From JACCVL01 sp963695375 (lineage in GTDB: Bacteria > Actinomycetota > Actinomycetes > Propionibacteriales > Nocardioidaceae): 64,000 nt of DNA. The notes under the pieces were generated by a model that saw only the letters and a list, made by a program, of their open reading frames with translations, was not told the DNA's origin and ran no database searches. Made by a program: the position numbers and the translations under genes. Shown piece by piece: positions 34,659-43,355 of the stretch. The DNA is taken from NCBI GenBank assembly GCA_963695375.1, contig OY968767.1, positions 62,001 through 126,000 on the forward strand, read 5' to 3'. Within the stretch, counting starts at the first letter, position 1. The number at the start of each line of letters is the position of its first letter.

Positions 34659-35804
34659 TCACTCGGCCGGCGGACCCGAGACCGGCAGCTGAGGTCGCTG
34701 CCAGCGTGGGAGCCCCCAGACCGCCACCGCGGTGAGGACCGCCAGCGTGCCGACCCCGACCAGGGTCCGCCAGCCGGCGGACAGGCTCACCACCACCGTG
34801 CCGAAGGCGACCAGGGCGGCGATCGCGTACATCAGCAGGACGGCGCGGCGGTGCGAGTGCCCGATCTCGAGCAGCCGGTGGTGCAGGTGCAGCTTGTCGG
34901 GGCTGAAGGGGGAGCGTCCGGCCCGGGTGCGACGGATCACCGCGAGCAGCAGGTCGACGAACGGGACGAGCAGGATCGCCACCGGGAGCAGCACCGGGAT
35001 CAGCGCGGCCTGCACGCCCGCGTCGGCACCGGCCACACCCTCCGTGACCTCCGGCAGCGGCAGCTGCCCGGTCAGCGTGAGGGCACCGCCGGCCAGCACC
35101 AGGCCGATCAGCATCGAGCCGGAGTCCCCCATGAACATCCGGGCCGGGTAGAAGTTGTGCGGGAGGAAGCCGATGCAGACCCCCGCCAGCGCGGCGGTCA
35201 GGATCGCGGCGGTCAGCGCCCGGGTCTGGTCGTTCTCGACCACCAGCAGGTAGGAGTAGGCGAAGAAGGCGACCGCACCGATCCCGATCACGCCCGCCGC
35301 CAGCCCGTCCAGCCCGTCGACGAAGTTGACGGCGTTCACCGTGGCGACGATCAGGAACACGGTGAACAGCGGCGACTGGCTCGGGTCGATCGCGAAGGTC
35401 CCGCCGTTCGGGAGCGGGAGGTACTGCAACTGGACACCGAGGTACGCGACGACCCCGGCCGCCAGCAGCTGCCCGCCGAACTTGGTCAGCGCATCCAGCT
35501 CGAAGACGTCGTCCAGCGCGCCGACCAGGCAGACCAGGACGCCCCCCGCGAGCACCGACCGGGCGTCCTCGAAGACCGGCGGGTCCGACAACGACAGGAA
35601 CGGGAGGTGCGCGGCGACGAGCAGGGCGGCGGCGAGCCCGCCCAGCATCGCCAGCCCGCCGAAGTAGGGGATCGGGATGGCGTGCACGTCGCGGTCCCGG
35701 ACGGACGCCATCGCGCCGACCCGCAGGGCCAGCACCCGGGCGACGACCGCCAGCAGGTAGGTCACCGCCGCCGCGACGGCGAACACCAGCGCGTACTCAC
35801 GCAC
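34659..35804 (-). CDS. Polyprenyl-phosphate N-acetylhexosamine-1-phosphate transferase (WecA/MraY family)
   Basis: 381 aa with about ten membrane helices. Family motifs are present: LVGALDDVFELDALTKF, NAVNFVDGLDGLAAG, FMGDSGSMLIG and SPDKLHLHHRLL. The HLHH form and genomic position between tsaC and the atp operon match the actinobacterial WecA-type enzyme that starts arabinogalactan or other wall polymer synthesis on decaprenyl phosphate, not MraY itself. It overlaps tsaC by 8 bp. Confidence 0.9.
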   Translation of the reverse strand: MREYALVFAVAAAVTYLLAVVARVLALRVGAMASVRDRDVHAIPIPYFGGLAMLGGLAAALLVAAHLPFLSLSDPPVFEDARSVLAGGVLVCLVGALDDVFELDALTKFGGQLLAAGVVAYLGVQLQYLPLPNGGTFAIDPSQSPLFTVFLIVATVNAVNFVDGLDGLAAGVIGIGAVAFFAYSYLLVVENDQTRALTAAILTAALAGVCIGFLPHNFYPARMFMGDSGSMLIGLVLAGGALTLTGQLPLPEVTEGVAGADAGVQAALIPVLLPVAILLVPFVDLLLAVIRRTRAGRSPFSPDKLHLHHRLLEIGHSHRRAVLLMYAIAALVAFGTVVVSLSAGWRTLVGVGTLAVLTAVAVWGLPRWQRPQLPVSGPPAE

Positions 35805-36513
35805 CGGCGGCTCCCGGCTCCTCGACGGTGACCCGGGCGTCGAAGTCCCGCAGCCGCTCCAGTGGCACCCCGCCCTGACGGAGCACCCGCGCCCGGGTGC
35901 CGGTCACGTCCACGATCGTGGACACCTCGTCACCCGTGGTCGGGCCGCCGTCGAGGTAGACCCGGACCTTGTCGCCGAGCATCTCCCGCGCCTGCTCGGC
36001 CGTGGTCGCCGGCGCCATCCCGGTGCGGTTCGCACTGCTCACCGCGAGCGGCCCGGTCATGGTCAGCAGCTCGACCGCCAGCGGGTGGTCGGGCACCCGC
36101 ACCGCCACGGTGCCCCGGGCGTCACCCAGGTCCCACGTCAGTGACGGTTGCTGGTTGCACACCAGTGTCAGTGGTCCCGGCCAGAGCTCGTCGACCATCT
36201 CCCGGGCATACGTGGGGACGCCGGTGGTGAGCGCGTCCAGCGTGCTCGCGGCTCCGATCAGGACCGGCGGTGGCTGGTCCCGACCGCGCCCCTTGGCCCG
36301 GAGCAGCCGCCGGACGGCGGTCGCCTCGAAGGCATCGCCCGCCACGCCGTACACCGTGTCGGTCGGCAGCACCACCAGCCGCTGGGCGCGGATCGCGACC
36401 AGCGCGGCCTCGAGACCGGCCGCCTTGCGGTCCGGTTCGTGGCAATCGAACACCCGGTCACCGGCAGCGGGCGTCGGCTCGTCAGCGGCGGGGAGCTCCG
36501 TCACGGCGCCCAT
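35797..36513 (-). CDS. tsaC: L-threonylcarbamoyladenylate synthase
   Basis: 238 aa of the Sua5/YciO/YrdC family: VVLPTDTVYGVAGDAF, LRAKGRGRDQPPPVL, ELWPGPLTLV and VSSANRTGM line the ATP/threonine pocket. It makes threonylcarbamoyl-AMP for the t6A37 tRNA modification. Co-directional with and overlapping the WecA-like gene; prmC and prfA lie further upstream, the usual order being interrupted here by the MEDS gene. Confidence 0.93.
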   Translation of the reverse strand: MGAVTELPAADEPTPAAGDRVFDCHEPDRKAAGLEAALVAIRAQRLVVLPTDTVYGVAGDAFEATAVRRLLRAKGRGRDQPPPVLIGAASTLDALTTGVPTYAREMVDELWPGPLTLVCNQQPSLTWDLGDARGTVAVRVPDHPLAVELLTMTGPLAVSSANRTGMAPATTAEQAREMLGDKVRVYLDGGPTTGDEVSTIVDVTGTRARVLRQGGVPLERLRDFDARVTVEEPGAAGA

Positions 36514-36551
36514 CGTGCCAGCACTGTCCGCGAGACAGATCGTGGGACCCG

Positions 36552-36580
36552 GTCACAAACGGCCGACGTTGACCTATGGT
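36552..36580 (+). promoter_or_regulatory. Possible promoter of the MEDS/ATPase gene
   Basis: GTCACA (36552-36557) and TATGGT (36575-36580) are 17 nt apart and fit a weak -35/-10 pair; transcription would begin about 14 nt before the ATG at 36601, with no clear ribosome site. Confidence 0.25.
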
Positions 36581-36600
36581 GGCAGAGGGTTCGGGACGGG

Positions 36601-37602
36601 ATGAGCCGACCCGAACGGGAGAGGGATTGGGCTGAGCGCGTGGTCGTTGCAGCACGGTCATCCGTACGGGGTGACGTCGGAGCCACGTTCCGTCACGACG
36701 CCCTGCTCTACGACGGCGTCGAGGGTCTGGTGGAGAGCACGCTGCCCTTCGTCCGCGAGGGTCTGGCCGATGACGAGCCGGTGCTGGTCGCCATGATCGA
36801 GCCGCACACCGATGCGCTCCGGACCGCTCTCGGGACCGATGCCGATCTGGTCAGCTTCCTCGACATGGAGCAGGTCGGTCGCAACCCCGCGCGAATCATC
36901 CCGGCCTGGCAGGACTTCCTCGACCAGGAGCTGCCGAACGCCGAGACCGTGCGCGGGATCGGCGAGCCGATCTGGGCCGGCCGCAGCGACGCCGAGCTGG
37001 ATGAGTGCCACCTGCACGAGGCGTTGCTCAACGTCGCGTTCGACGACGGACCTGCCTGGCAGCTGATCTGCCCCTACGACGTCTCCGGGCTGCCCCGGCA
37101 GGTGGTGCGGCGCGCGCTGCGCACGCACCCGGCCGTGGTGAACCACGCGGCACGCAACACCAGTCGCAGCTACGGCGGGCACGAGCACGGCCGGGCGTCC
37201 TTCGGGTCCGCGCTGCCGAAGCCGCCGAGCGACGCGCTCACGCTGCCGTTCGCCGCCGGCGACCTGGCGGCGGTGCGCGCGCGGTCCTGGGCCCACGGGG
37301 TCACGTCCGGACTCGCCGACGACCGGATCGACGACCTCGTCCTCGCCGTGCACGAGCTGGCCACCAACAGCGTGCGCCACGGGGACGGTGGCGGGCAGCT
37401 GCGCTGCTGGAACAGCGCCACCGCGTGCATCGTCGAGGTCGCCGACGACGGCGTCATCCAGGACCCGCTGGCCGGCCGCCGGCTGGCCGAGAAGACCGCG
37501 CTGCGCGGTCGCGGGCTCTGGATCGTCAACCAGCTCTGCGATCTGGTGCAGGTCCGCTCGAGCTCGCGGGGGACCACGGTCCGGCTGCACGTGTGGCGCT
37601 GA
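36601..37602 (+). CDS. RsbA-like anti-sigma regulatory protein (MEDS plus HATPase domains)
   Basis: 333 aa. Residues about 28-200 form a MEDS (DcmR-type) sensory domain: FRHDALLYDGVEGLVESTLPFV, RGIGEPIWAGRSDAEL and ICPYDVSGLP. Residues about 215-330 are a serine-kinase-like ATPase: VLAVHELATNSVRHGDGGG (N box), VEVADDGVI and GRGLWIVNQLC. Such proteins phosphorylate or sequester partners of SigB/SigF-type sigma factors. A putative target is encoded at 60.7-61.9 kb. It overlaps the 3' end of prmC by 77 bp, convergent. Confidence 0.85.
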   Translation: MSRPERERDWAERVVVAARSSVRGDVGATFRHDALLYDGVEGLVESTLPFVREGLADDEPVLVAMIEPHTDALRTALGTDADLVSFLDMEQVGRNPARIIPAWQDFLDQELPNAETVRGIGEPIWAGRSDAELDECHLHEALLNVAFDDGPAWQLICPYDVSGLPRQVVRRALRTHPAVVNHAARNTSRSYGGHEHGRASFGSALPKPPSDALTLPFAAGDLAAVRARSWAHGVTSGLADDRIDDLVLAVHELATNSVRHGDGGGQLRCWNSATACIVEVADDGVIQDPLAGRRLAEKTALRGRGLWIVNQLCDLVQVRSSSRGTTVRLHVWR

Positions 37603-38461
37603 CGTAGCGCGGCCGACCGGCGAGATCCTCGTGGTCTCGCACCTCCCGCCAGCGCCCCGCGGCGGCCAGCACCGCCACCGCCTCCGATCCCTGGACGTCG
37701 GCATGTTCGCAGCCGAGCACACCGCCCGGGCGCAGCAGCCGGGCCGCTGTGCGTTCGACCATCCGAATGGCGTCCAGACCGTCCTCTCCCGACCAGAGCG
37801 CGACCGCAGGGTCGTGCTCGCGGGCCTCCGGGTCGACCCCCTCGTAGGCACCGAGCGGGATGTACGGCGGGTTGGCCACGACCACGTCGACCACACCGTC
37901 CAGATCGGGGAAGGAGTCGGCCGCGTCGCCGAGGCGGAGGTCCACGCCGGTGCCGGCCAGGTTCCGTTCGGCGAAGGCGTGGGCGGCCGCGGACACCTCG
38001 ACGGCATGCACCCTGGCCTCCGGCACCTCGTCGGCCAGCGCCGCGGCGATCGCACCGGAGCCGGTGCACAGGTCCACCGCCGTCGGCTGTCGATCGCCCG
38101 CCTCGACCCGCGCCCGGAGCCGAGCCGCCGCCCACCCGGCGAGCAGCTCGGTCTCCGGTCGCGGCACGAAGACCCCCGGCCCGACCGTGAGCTCGACCCG
38201 GCGGAAGCCGGCTCGGCCGGTCAGGTGTTGGAGCGGCTCCCGGCGGGCCCGTCGGGCCAGCAGCTGGTCGTACCGCCTCGCCTGGGTCTCGTCCGGCGGA
38301 CCGGCCAGCGCCAGCCGGCCGCGCGGCACCCCGAGCACGTGCGCGAGCAGCTGCTCGGCGTCGGCCCGCGGCGACGCGACTCCGGCCGCCGCCAGCCGCT
38401 GCACCCCCTCCCGCACCAGCGATGACGCATTCCGGTCGCTCGAGCGACGCGAATGCCTCAT
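37526..38461 (-). CDS. prmC: Release factor glutamine methyltransferase
   Basis: 311 aa. SAM site AVDLCTGSGAIAAALADE and the catalytic NPPY motif in VVVANPPYIPLG. It methylates the Gln of the GGQ loop of release factors; its substrate prfA is directly upstream with a 4-bp overlap. The last 26 residues (after GRPRYVSATR) extend beyond the usual family end and are encoded antisense to the MEDS gene. Confidence 0.92.
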   Translation of the reverse strand: MRHSRRSSDRNASSLVREGVQRLAAAGVASPRADAEQLLAHVLGVPRGRLALAGPPDETQARRYDQLLARRARREPLQHLTGRAGFRRVELTVGPGVFVPRPETELLAGWAAARLRARVEAGDRQPTAVDLCTGSGAIAAALADEVPEARVHAVEVSAAAHAFAERNLAGTGVDLRLGDAADSFPDLDGVVDVVVANPPYIPLGAYEGVDPEAREHDPAVALWSGEDGLDAIRMVERTAARLLRPGGVLGCEHADVQGSEAVAVLAAAGRWREVRDHEDLAGRPRYVSATRAAGPWSPASSSGPAPDRRAG

Positions 38462-39552
38462 CGCTCGTCGCCGACGGAGCCGATCGCCGCCAGCCGCGCC
38501 GCCTCGTCCGCGTCGACGCTGGCCTGCACCAACTCGTCCAGGGCCCCGTCGAGGACCTGGTCCAGCGCATAGGTCTTGTAGCCGGTGCGGTGGTCGGTCA
38601 CCCGGTTCTCCGGGAAGTTGTAGGTACGGATCCGCTCGGAGCGATCTACGGTCCGCACCTGGGCCCGGCGCGCATCCGACGCCGCGCTGTCCGCCTGCTC
38701 CTGGGCGAGGGCGAGCAGCCGCGAGCGCAGGATTCGCAGCGCCTGCTCGCGGTTCTGCAGCTGGGACTTCTCGTTCTGGCAGGACACCACGATGCCGCTC
38801 GGGAGGTGGGTGATGCGCACCGCGGAGTCGGTGGTGTTCACGCTCTGTCCCCCCGGTCCCGAGGAGCGGAACACGTCCACCCGCAGGTCGGCGTCGTCGA
38901 CCTCGACGTCGACCGGCTCGGCCTCGGGGAGCACCAGGACGCCGGCCGCCGAGGTGTGGATGCGCCCCTGCGACTCCGTCACCGGGACCCGCTGCACCCG
39001 GTGCACGCCGGCCTCGTGCTTCAGCAGCGCGTACGGCGCCCGGCCCGGCTCCGGTGCGGCCTTGGCCTGAACGCTCACCGTGGCCGAGCGGACGCCACCG
39101 AGGTCGGAGGGCGCGCTGTCGAGCACCTCGGTCCGCCAGCCCTGCCGCTCGGCGTACCGGGTGTACATGCGGAGCAGGTCGCCGGCGAACAGCGCCGACT
39201 CCGCACCACCCTCGCCGGCCTTTACCTCGACGATCACGTCCTTGCCGTCGACCGGGTCCCGCGGGACGAGCAGCCGGCGCAGCCGCTCGGTGAGGAGGTC
39301 CCGCCGCTCCGCCAGGTCGGCCGCCTCGGGCGCGAAGGCCGCATCCTCGTCGACCAGCTGGCGCGCGGCGACGAGGTCGCCCTCGACCTGCTGCCAGTCG
39401 CGGTAGGCCGCGACCACCGCAGCGAGCTCGGCGTAGCGGCGGCCCAGCCTCCGGGCGAGACCCGGGTCGGAGTGCACGCCGGCATCTGCGAGCCGGCGTC
39501 CGAGCGCCTCATGTTCGGCGAGAAGTCGCTCGACCCCCTCGAACATCACCAC
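38458..39552 (-). CDS. prfA: Peptide chain release factor 1
   Basis: 364 aa. The peptidyl-tRNA hydrolysis loop is SSGPGGQSVNTTDSAVR at about residues 231-247 and the codon-recognition (PxT-like) region is GRAPYALLKHEAGVHRVQRVPVTESQGRIHTS. It reads UAA and UAG. An in-frame ATG two codons in is an alternative start. Coupled to prmC. Confidence 0.96.
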   Translation of the reverse strand: MVMFEGVERLLAEHEALGRRLADAGVHSDPGLARRLGRRYAELAAVVAAYRDWQQVEGDLVAARQLVDEDAAFAPEAADLAERRDLLTERLRRLLVPRDPVDGKDVIVEVKAGEGGAESALFAGDLLRMYTRYAERQGWRTEVLDSAPSDLGGVRSATVSVQAKAAPEPGRAPYALLKHEAGVHRVQRVPVTESQGRIHTSAAGVLVLPEAEPVDVEVDDADLRVDVFRSSGPGGQSVNTTDSAVRITHLPSGIVVSCQNEKSQLQNREQALRILRSRLLALAQEQADSAASDARRAQVRTVDRSERIRTYNFPENRVTDHRTGYKTYALDQVLDGALDELVQASVDADEAARLAAIGSVGDER

Positions 39553-39591
39553 GGTGCGGCCTCTCGCGGGTGGGGCGGGTGCCGACGCGTG

Positions 39592-39810
39592 CTACTTCCC
39601 GGAGCCCTTCGCGGCGTACCGCTTCTCGAAGCGGGCCACCCGGCCACCGGTGTCGAGGATCTTCTGCTTGCCGGTGTAGAACGGGTGGCACTGCGAGCAG
39701 ACATCGGCATGGATGCTGCCGCTCGACGCGGTGCTCCGCGTCGTGAACGAGTTGCCACACGTACAGGTGACCGTGGTCTCGCGGTACGCGGGGTGGATGT
39801 CGGGCTTCAT
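39592..39810 (-). CDS. rpmE: Ribosomal protein bL31 (zinc-containing form)
   Basis: 72 aa from ATG 39810. MKPDIHPAYRETTVTCTCGN and ADVCSQCHPFYTGKQK are the L31 signatures; CTCG and CSQC supply four Cys, so this is the Zn-binding (C+) form. It lies 39 nt upstream of prfA on the same strand. Confidence 0.97.
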   Translation of the reverse strand: MKPDIHPAYRETTVTCTCGNSFTTRSTASSGSIHADVCSQCHPFYTGKQKILDTGGRVARFEKRYAAKGSGK

Positions 39811-39839
39811 GCGGGTCCTCTCGATACGTCGGCCGGGTC

Positions 39840-39856
39840 GGTCCCCCGCGGGGACC
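39840..39856 (-). terminator. Hairpin between gpx and rpmE
   Basis: GGTCCCC and GGGGACC form a perfect 7-bp stem with a 3-nt loop CGC. It is 86 nt downstream of the gpx stop and 30 nt upstream of rpmE. There is no U-tract, common for actinobacterial terminators, so termination here is likely but not certain. Confidence 0.45.
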
Positions 39857-39941
39857 GTGAACCGGACCGCAGACCAGTGTGCCACCCCGCTCACGCGGAC
39901 GGCCAACTGCACAACTCCCCCGTCCGGGACGGCATTCCGCG

Positions 39942-40433
39942 TCAGCCGGCGAGCAGCGCCTCGATGTCGGCGGTGAGCTCCTCGGGGGCCGTCCTGGACC
40001 CATGCCTCGTCACCGTGTCGCCGTCCCGGCTGACCAGGAATTTGGTGAAGTTCCAGCGGACCCGGTCACCCGCCCGGGTCGGCGCCTGCGCGCGCAGCCA
40101 GGCGAACAGCGGGTGCGCACCGTCGCCGTTGACGTCGACCTTGGCGAACATCGGGAACGTCACGTCGAAGGTGGTGGAGCAGAACTCCGCGATCTCGGCC
40201 TCCGAGCCGAGCTCCTGACGGCCGAACTGGTCGCACGGGAAGCCGAGCACGACCAGACCCTGGTCGCGATAGCGACGCCACAGGGCCTCGAGCCCGGCGT
40301 ACTGGTTGGTGAAGCCGCACCGGGACGCCACGTTGACGATCAGCAGCACCCGGCCGGCGTACTCGCCGAGGGAACGCTCCTCGCCGTCGATCGTGGTCGC
40401 GTCGAAGTCGGCCGTCGTCGCGGTCGAGGTCAC
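39942..40433 (-). CDS. Glutathione-peroxidase-family thiol peroxidase
   Basis: 163 aa from GTG 40433. NVASRCGFTNQYAGLEALW holds the peroxidatic Cys (not Sec), FPCDQFGRQELGS the Gln and second Cys region, and RWNFTKFLVSRDG the conserved Trp-Asn. Actinomycetes use mycothiol or thioredoxin rather than glutathione, so it is probably thioredoxin-dependent. It starts 2 nt after the rho stop, an unusual insertion between rho and rpmE that implies co-transcription. Confidence 0.9.
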   Translation of the reverse strand: MTSTATTADFDATTIDGEERSLGEYAGRVLLIVNVASRCGFTNQYAGLEALWRRYRDQGLVVLGFPCDQFGRQELGSEAEIAEFCSTTFDVTFPMFAKVDVNGDGAHPLFAWLRAQAPTRAGDRVRWNFTKFLVSRDGDTVTRHGSRTAPEELTADIEALLAG

Positions 40434-40435
40434 CC

Positions 40436-42091
40436 TCAGTCCTCCTCGGAGCGGCGGCTCTGGTTCGCGGTCGGTGTCGTGTTCTGCACCTGGCGCAGGA
40501 ACTCGACGTTGCTGCGGGTCTTCTTCAGCTTGTCGAGCAACAGCTCCAGGGCCTGCTGACCGTCGAGCGCCGACAGCACCCGGCGCAGCTTCCAGACGAT
40601 CTGCAGCTCCTCGCTGCTCATCAGCAGCTCCTCGCGGCGGGTGCCGGAGGCGTCCACGTCGATCGCGGGGAAGATCCGCTTGTCGGCGAACTCGCGCCGC
40701 AGCCGGAGCTCCATGTTCCCGGTGCCCTTGAACTCCTCGAAGATGACCTCGTCCATCTTCGACCCGGTCTCGATCAGCGCGGTGGCGAGGATGGTCAGCG
40801 AGCCGCCGTGCTCGATGTTGCGCGCGGCCCCGAAGAACCGCTTCGGGGGGTAGAGCGCCGACGAGTCGACGCCACCGGAGAGGATCCGGCCGCTGGCGGG
40901 TGCCGCGAGGTTGTACGCGCGGCCCAGTCGGGTGATCGAGTCCAGCAGCACGACCACGTCGTGCCCGAGCTCCACCAGTCGCTTCGCCCGCTCGATCGCC
41001 AGCTCGGCGACGGTGGTGTGGTCGGTCGCCGGCCGGTCGAAGGTCGAGGAGATGACCTCGCCCTTGACCGCGCGCTGCATGTCGGTGACCTCCTCGGGCC
41101 GCTCGTCGACCAGGACGACCATGAGGTGGCACTCGGGGTTGTTCGTGGTGATCGCGTTCGCGATCGCCTGCATCACCAGCGTCTTGCCCGCCTTCGACGG
41201 CGAGACGATGAGTCCGCGCTGGCCCTTGCCGATCGGCGCCACGATGTCGATGATCCGCGTCGTGAGGAGGCTGGCTTCGGTCTCCAGCCGCAGCCGCTCG
41301 GAGGCGTAGAGCGGGGTCAGCTTGGAGAACTCGATCCGCTGCTTCGCCTCCTCGACCGAGCTGCCGTTGATCGACTCGATCCGCACCAGCGGGTTGAACT
41401 TCTCCTTGCGGTCGCTGTCCCGGCTCTGCTTGACCTGGCCGGTGATCGCATCGCCCTTGCGCAGGCCGTGCTTGCGCACCATGGACAGCGACACGTAGAC
41501 GTCGTCCGGACCGGCGAGGTAGCCGGAGGTGCGGACGAAGGCGTAGTTGTCCAGGACGTCCAGGATGCCGGCCACCGGCAGCAGGACGTCGTCCTCGGTC
41601 ACGGTCGGCTCGCTGTCCGGACGTGGCGCGCGGTCCCGGCCGCGGTCCCGGCTGCGCCGCCGCCGGCTGCGGCGGCTGCTCCCGTCGTCGTCGCGCCGGG
41701 ACGTGTCCCGGTCACCGGCGCCCCGGTCGCTGGGCCCGCGGTCGTTGCGACTCCGCTGCGAGCCGTCACCGGCGCGATCGCTGCTCTGCTGATCGGTCTG
41801 TGGCTCCGGCGGCGCGGCGCGGTCGACCGGCGTGCGGGTCTGCTCGGCAGTCGGTGCGACAGCGGTCGGCGCGGCGCCCGCGCCCTGGGCGGCCGTGATC
41901 GCCTCGATCAGCTGGCTCTTGCGCATCCGGCCGGTCCCCTTGATCCCGAGACCGCCCGCGACCTGCTGGAGCTCGGCGAGCACCATGCCGCTGAGCCCGC
42001 CACCGGAGCGACGGCGGGTGGGGGTGGTGGTCGCGGCGGGCGGGGACGCGGGAGCGTCCACCGGCGACGTCGTGCTGGAGGTGTCTGGCAC
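40436..42091 (-). CDS. rho: Transcription termination factor Rho
   Basis: 551 aa from GTG 42091 with GGAAGGA 9 nt upstream. Rho_N SAP-like helices (LSGMVLAELQQVAGGLGI) are followed by an Arg/Asp/Ser-rich insert of about 110 residues typical of actinobacteria (SRRSRRRRSRDRGRDR). The RNA-binding cold-shock fold has YAFVRTSGYLAGPDDVYVS, and the ATPase has GKGQRGLIVSPSKAGKT and the VVVLLDSITRLGRAYN Walker B region. Bicyclomycin-site residues lie in the usual context. Preceded by a long leader. Confidence 0.96.
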   Translation of the reverse strand: MPDTSSTTSPVDAPASPPAATTTPTRRRSGGGLSGMVLAELQQVAGGLGIKGTGRMRKSQLIEAITAAQGAGAAPTAVAPTAEQTRTPVDRAAPPEPQTDQQSSDRAGDGSQRSRNDRGPSDRGAGDRDTSRRDDDGSSRRSRRRRSRDRGRDRAPRPDSEPTVTEDDVLLPVAGILDVLDNYAFVRTSGYLAGPDDVYVSLSMVRKHGLRKGDAITGQVKQSRDSDRKEKFNPLVRIESINGSSVEEAKQRIEFSKLTPLYASERLRLETEASLLTTRIIDIVAPIGKGQRGLIVSPSKAGKTLVMQAIANAITTNNPECHLMVVLVDERPEEVTDMQRAVKGEVISSTFDRPATDHTTVAELAIERAKRLVELGHDVVVLLDSITRLGRAYNLAAPASGRILSGGVDSSALYPPKRFFGAARNIEHGGSLTILATALIETGSKMDEVIFEEFKGTGNMELRLRREFADKRIFPAIDVDASGTRREELLMSSEELQIVWKLRRVLSALDGQQALELLLDKLKKTRSNVEFLRQVQNTTPTANQSRRSEED

Positions 42092-42417
42092 GTGAGGTCC
42101 TTCCCACGTTCGTGCGGGGCCAGCGATCTGCCCCCGCAGGTTGCGGTCCTGGGGTGTCCAGGAGCCGCCGGCCACGACCCACGACCGGTGCGTGGCACCG
42201 GGCCGGCTGTGGCGACGCTGGGTCCCCTCCGACTGCACGAGCCTGTGGTGGTGCACGAGCACGGAGCCCGCGGGCTCGTGACGGCGAGAGGGAGGATGCG
42301 CGCTCGCGCGGCCGGTCCGGTTAGCGCTCGGACCGAGGCGCTGCGCGCACCGCGAGACTAGCACCGACCGGTGCGAGGTGTCGCTCCAGGTGCAGCCGAC
42401 CCGACCGTTCGGACGAG
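42092..42417 (-). promoter_or_regulatory. rho promoter and long structured 5' leader
   Basis: This 326-bp stretch between thrB and rho has no convincing ORF. On the minus strand GCGACA (42379-42384) and TAGTCT (42355-42360) are 18 nt apart and form a plausible promoter, giving a leader of about 255 nt. The leader contains a perfect 7-bp hairpin CCGGTGC-gtg-GCACCGG (42185-42201) and a 6-bp hairpin TCCTGG/CCAGGA (42147-42163). Rho is known to autoregulate through its leader in other bacteria; a similar role is inferred. Confidence 0.45.
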
Positions 42418-43347
42418 TCAATCGACGGTTCGCGCACCGTCGTTGTCGACGGCGAGCACCTGCACCGTCCAGCCCGGCACCTCGACCCGGAGCGCTTCGA
42501 CCAACGCCTCGTTGGAGAGCGGTCCGCGAGGCACCGGCTCGCGGAGCACCAGCACCGACGGCCCGGCACCGGACACGACAGCGGCGAGGCCGTCCGCACG
42601 CAGCCGACGGACCAGCCGCAACGACGCCGGCATCACCGGCTCCCGGAAGTCCTGATGCAGGCGGTCCTCGGTGGCCGGCAGCAGCAGCTCCGGACGTCCG
42701 GTCAGCGCGACGACGAGCAACCCGGCCCGCGCGCTGTTCGCGGCGGCGTCCTCGTGACCGACTTGCCGGGGCAGCATCCCGCGGGCCAGTCTCGTCGAGA
42801 CGGCCTCGGCAGGGACCAGCAGCACCGCCGACACCGTCGCCTCGAGCCGGACCGCCCTGGCGCCCTCCGACTCCGGCCAGGCGAGCGTCAGCCCGCCGAG
42901 GAGTGCGGCCGCGACGTTGTCCGGGTGTCCCTCCAGCCGGGCCGCGAGGCGGAGCAGCTCGGGGTCGTCCAGGACCCGTCCGGCACCCGGCTCGGAGCGC
43001 TCCACGAGGGCCCGGGCGGCGACCAGCCCCGCGACGATGGCACTGGCCGACGAGCCGAGTCCCCGCCCCTGCGGGACGGCGTTCCGGCACCACAGCCGCA
43101 ACCCCGGTGGCTGGGCGCCCAGCAGGTCGAACGCGGCGCGGGCGGCCCGGACGACGAGGTGCTGCTCGTCCCGGGGGACCGCGGCCGCGCCCTCCCCCTC
43201 CACGTCGACGACGAGACCCGCCGGAGCGGCCGCCAGCGACACCCGGTCGTGCAGGCCGAGCGCCAGCCCGAAGCTGTCGAACCCGGGACCGAGGTTCGCC
43301 GCCGTGGCCGGCACCTCCACGGCCACCGGCTGGTCCGACCAGTGCAT
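42418..43347 (-). CDS. thrB: Homoserine kinase
   Basis: 309 aa GHMP kinase. VEVPATAANLGPGFDSFGLAL begins the protein, the ATP loop is PQGRGLGSSASAIVAGL, and the third motif is AAVVSGAGPSVLVL. It phosphorylates homoserine for ThrC, whose gene lies 8 nt upstream in the same operon (hom-thrC-thrB). Confidence 0.95.
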   Translation of the reverse strand: MHWSDQPVAVEVPATAANLGPGFDSFGLALGLHDRVSLAAAPAGLVVDVEGEGAAAVPRDEQHLVVRAARAAFDLLGAQPPGLRLWCRNAVPQGRGLGSSASAIVAGLVAARALVERSEPGAGRVLDDPELLRLAARLEGHPDNVAAALLGGLTLAWPESEGARAVRLEATVSAVLLVPAEAVSTRLARGMLPRQVGHEDAAANSARAGLLVVALTGRPELLLPATEDRLHQDFREPVMPASLRLVRRLRADGLAAVVSGAGPSVLVLREPVPRGPLSNEALVEALRVEVPGWTVQVLAVDNDGARTVD

Positions 43348-43355
43348 CCGCGGCC

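Noticed and set aside
34659..35804. MraY (phospho-MurNAc-pentapeptide transferase)
   Set aside because: Location away from the division cluster and the HLHH/NFVDGLDG wording fit the WecA-type branch better.
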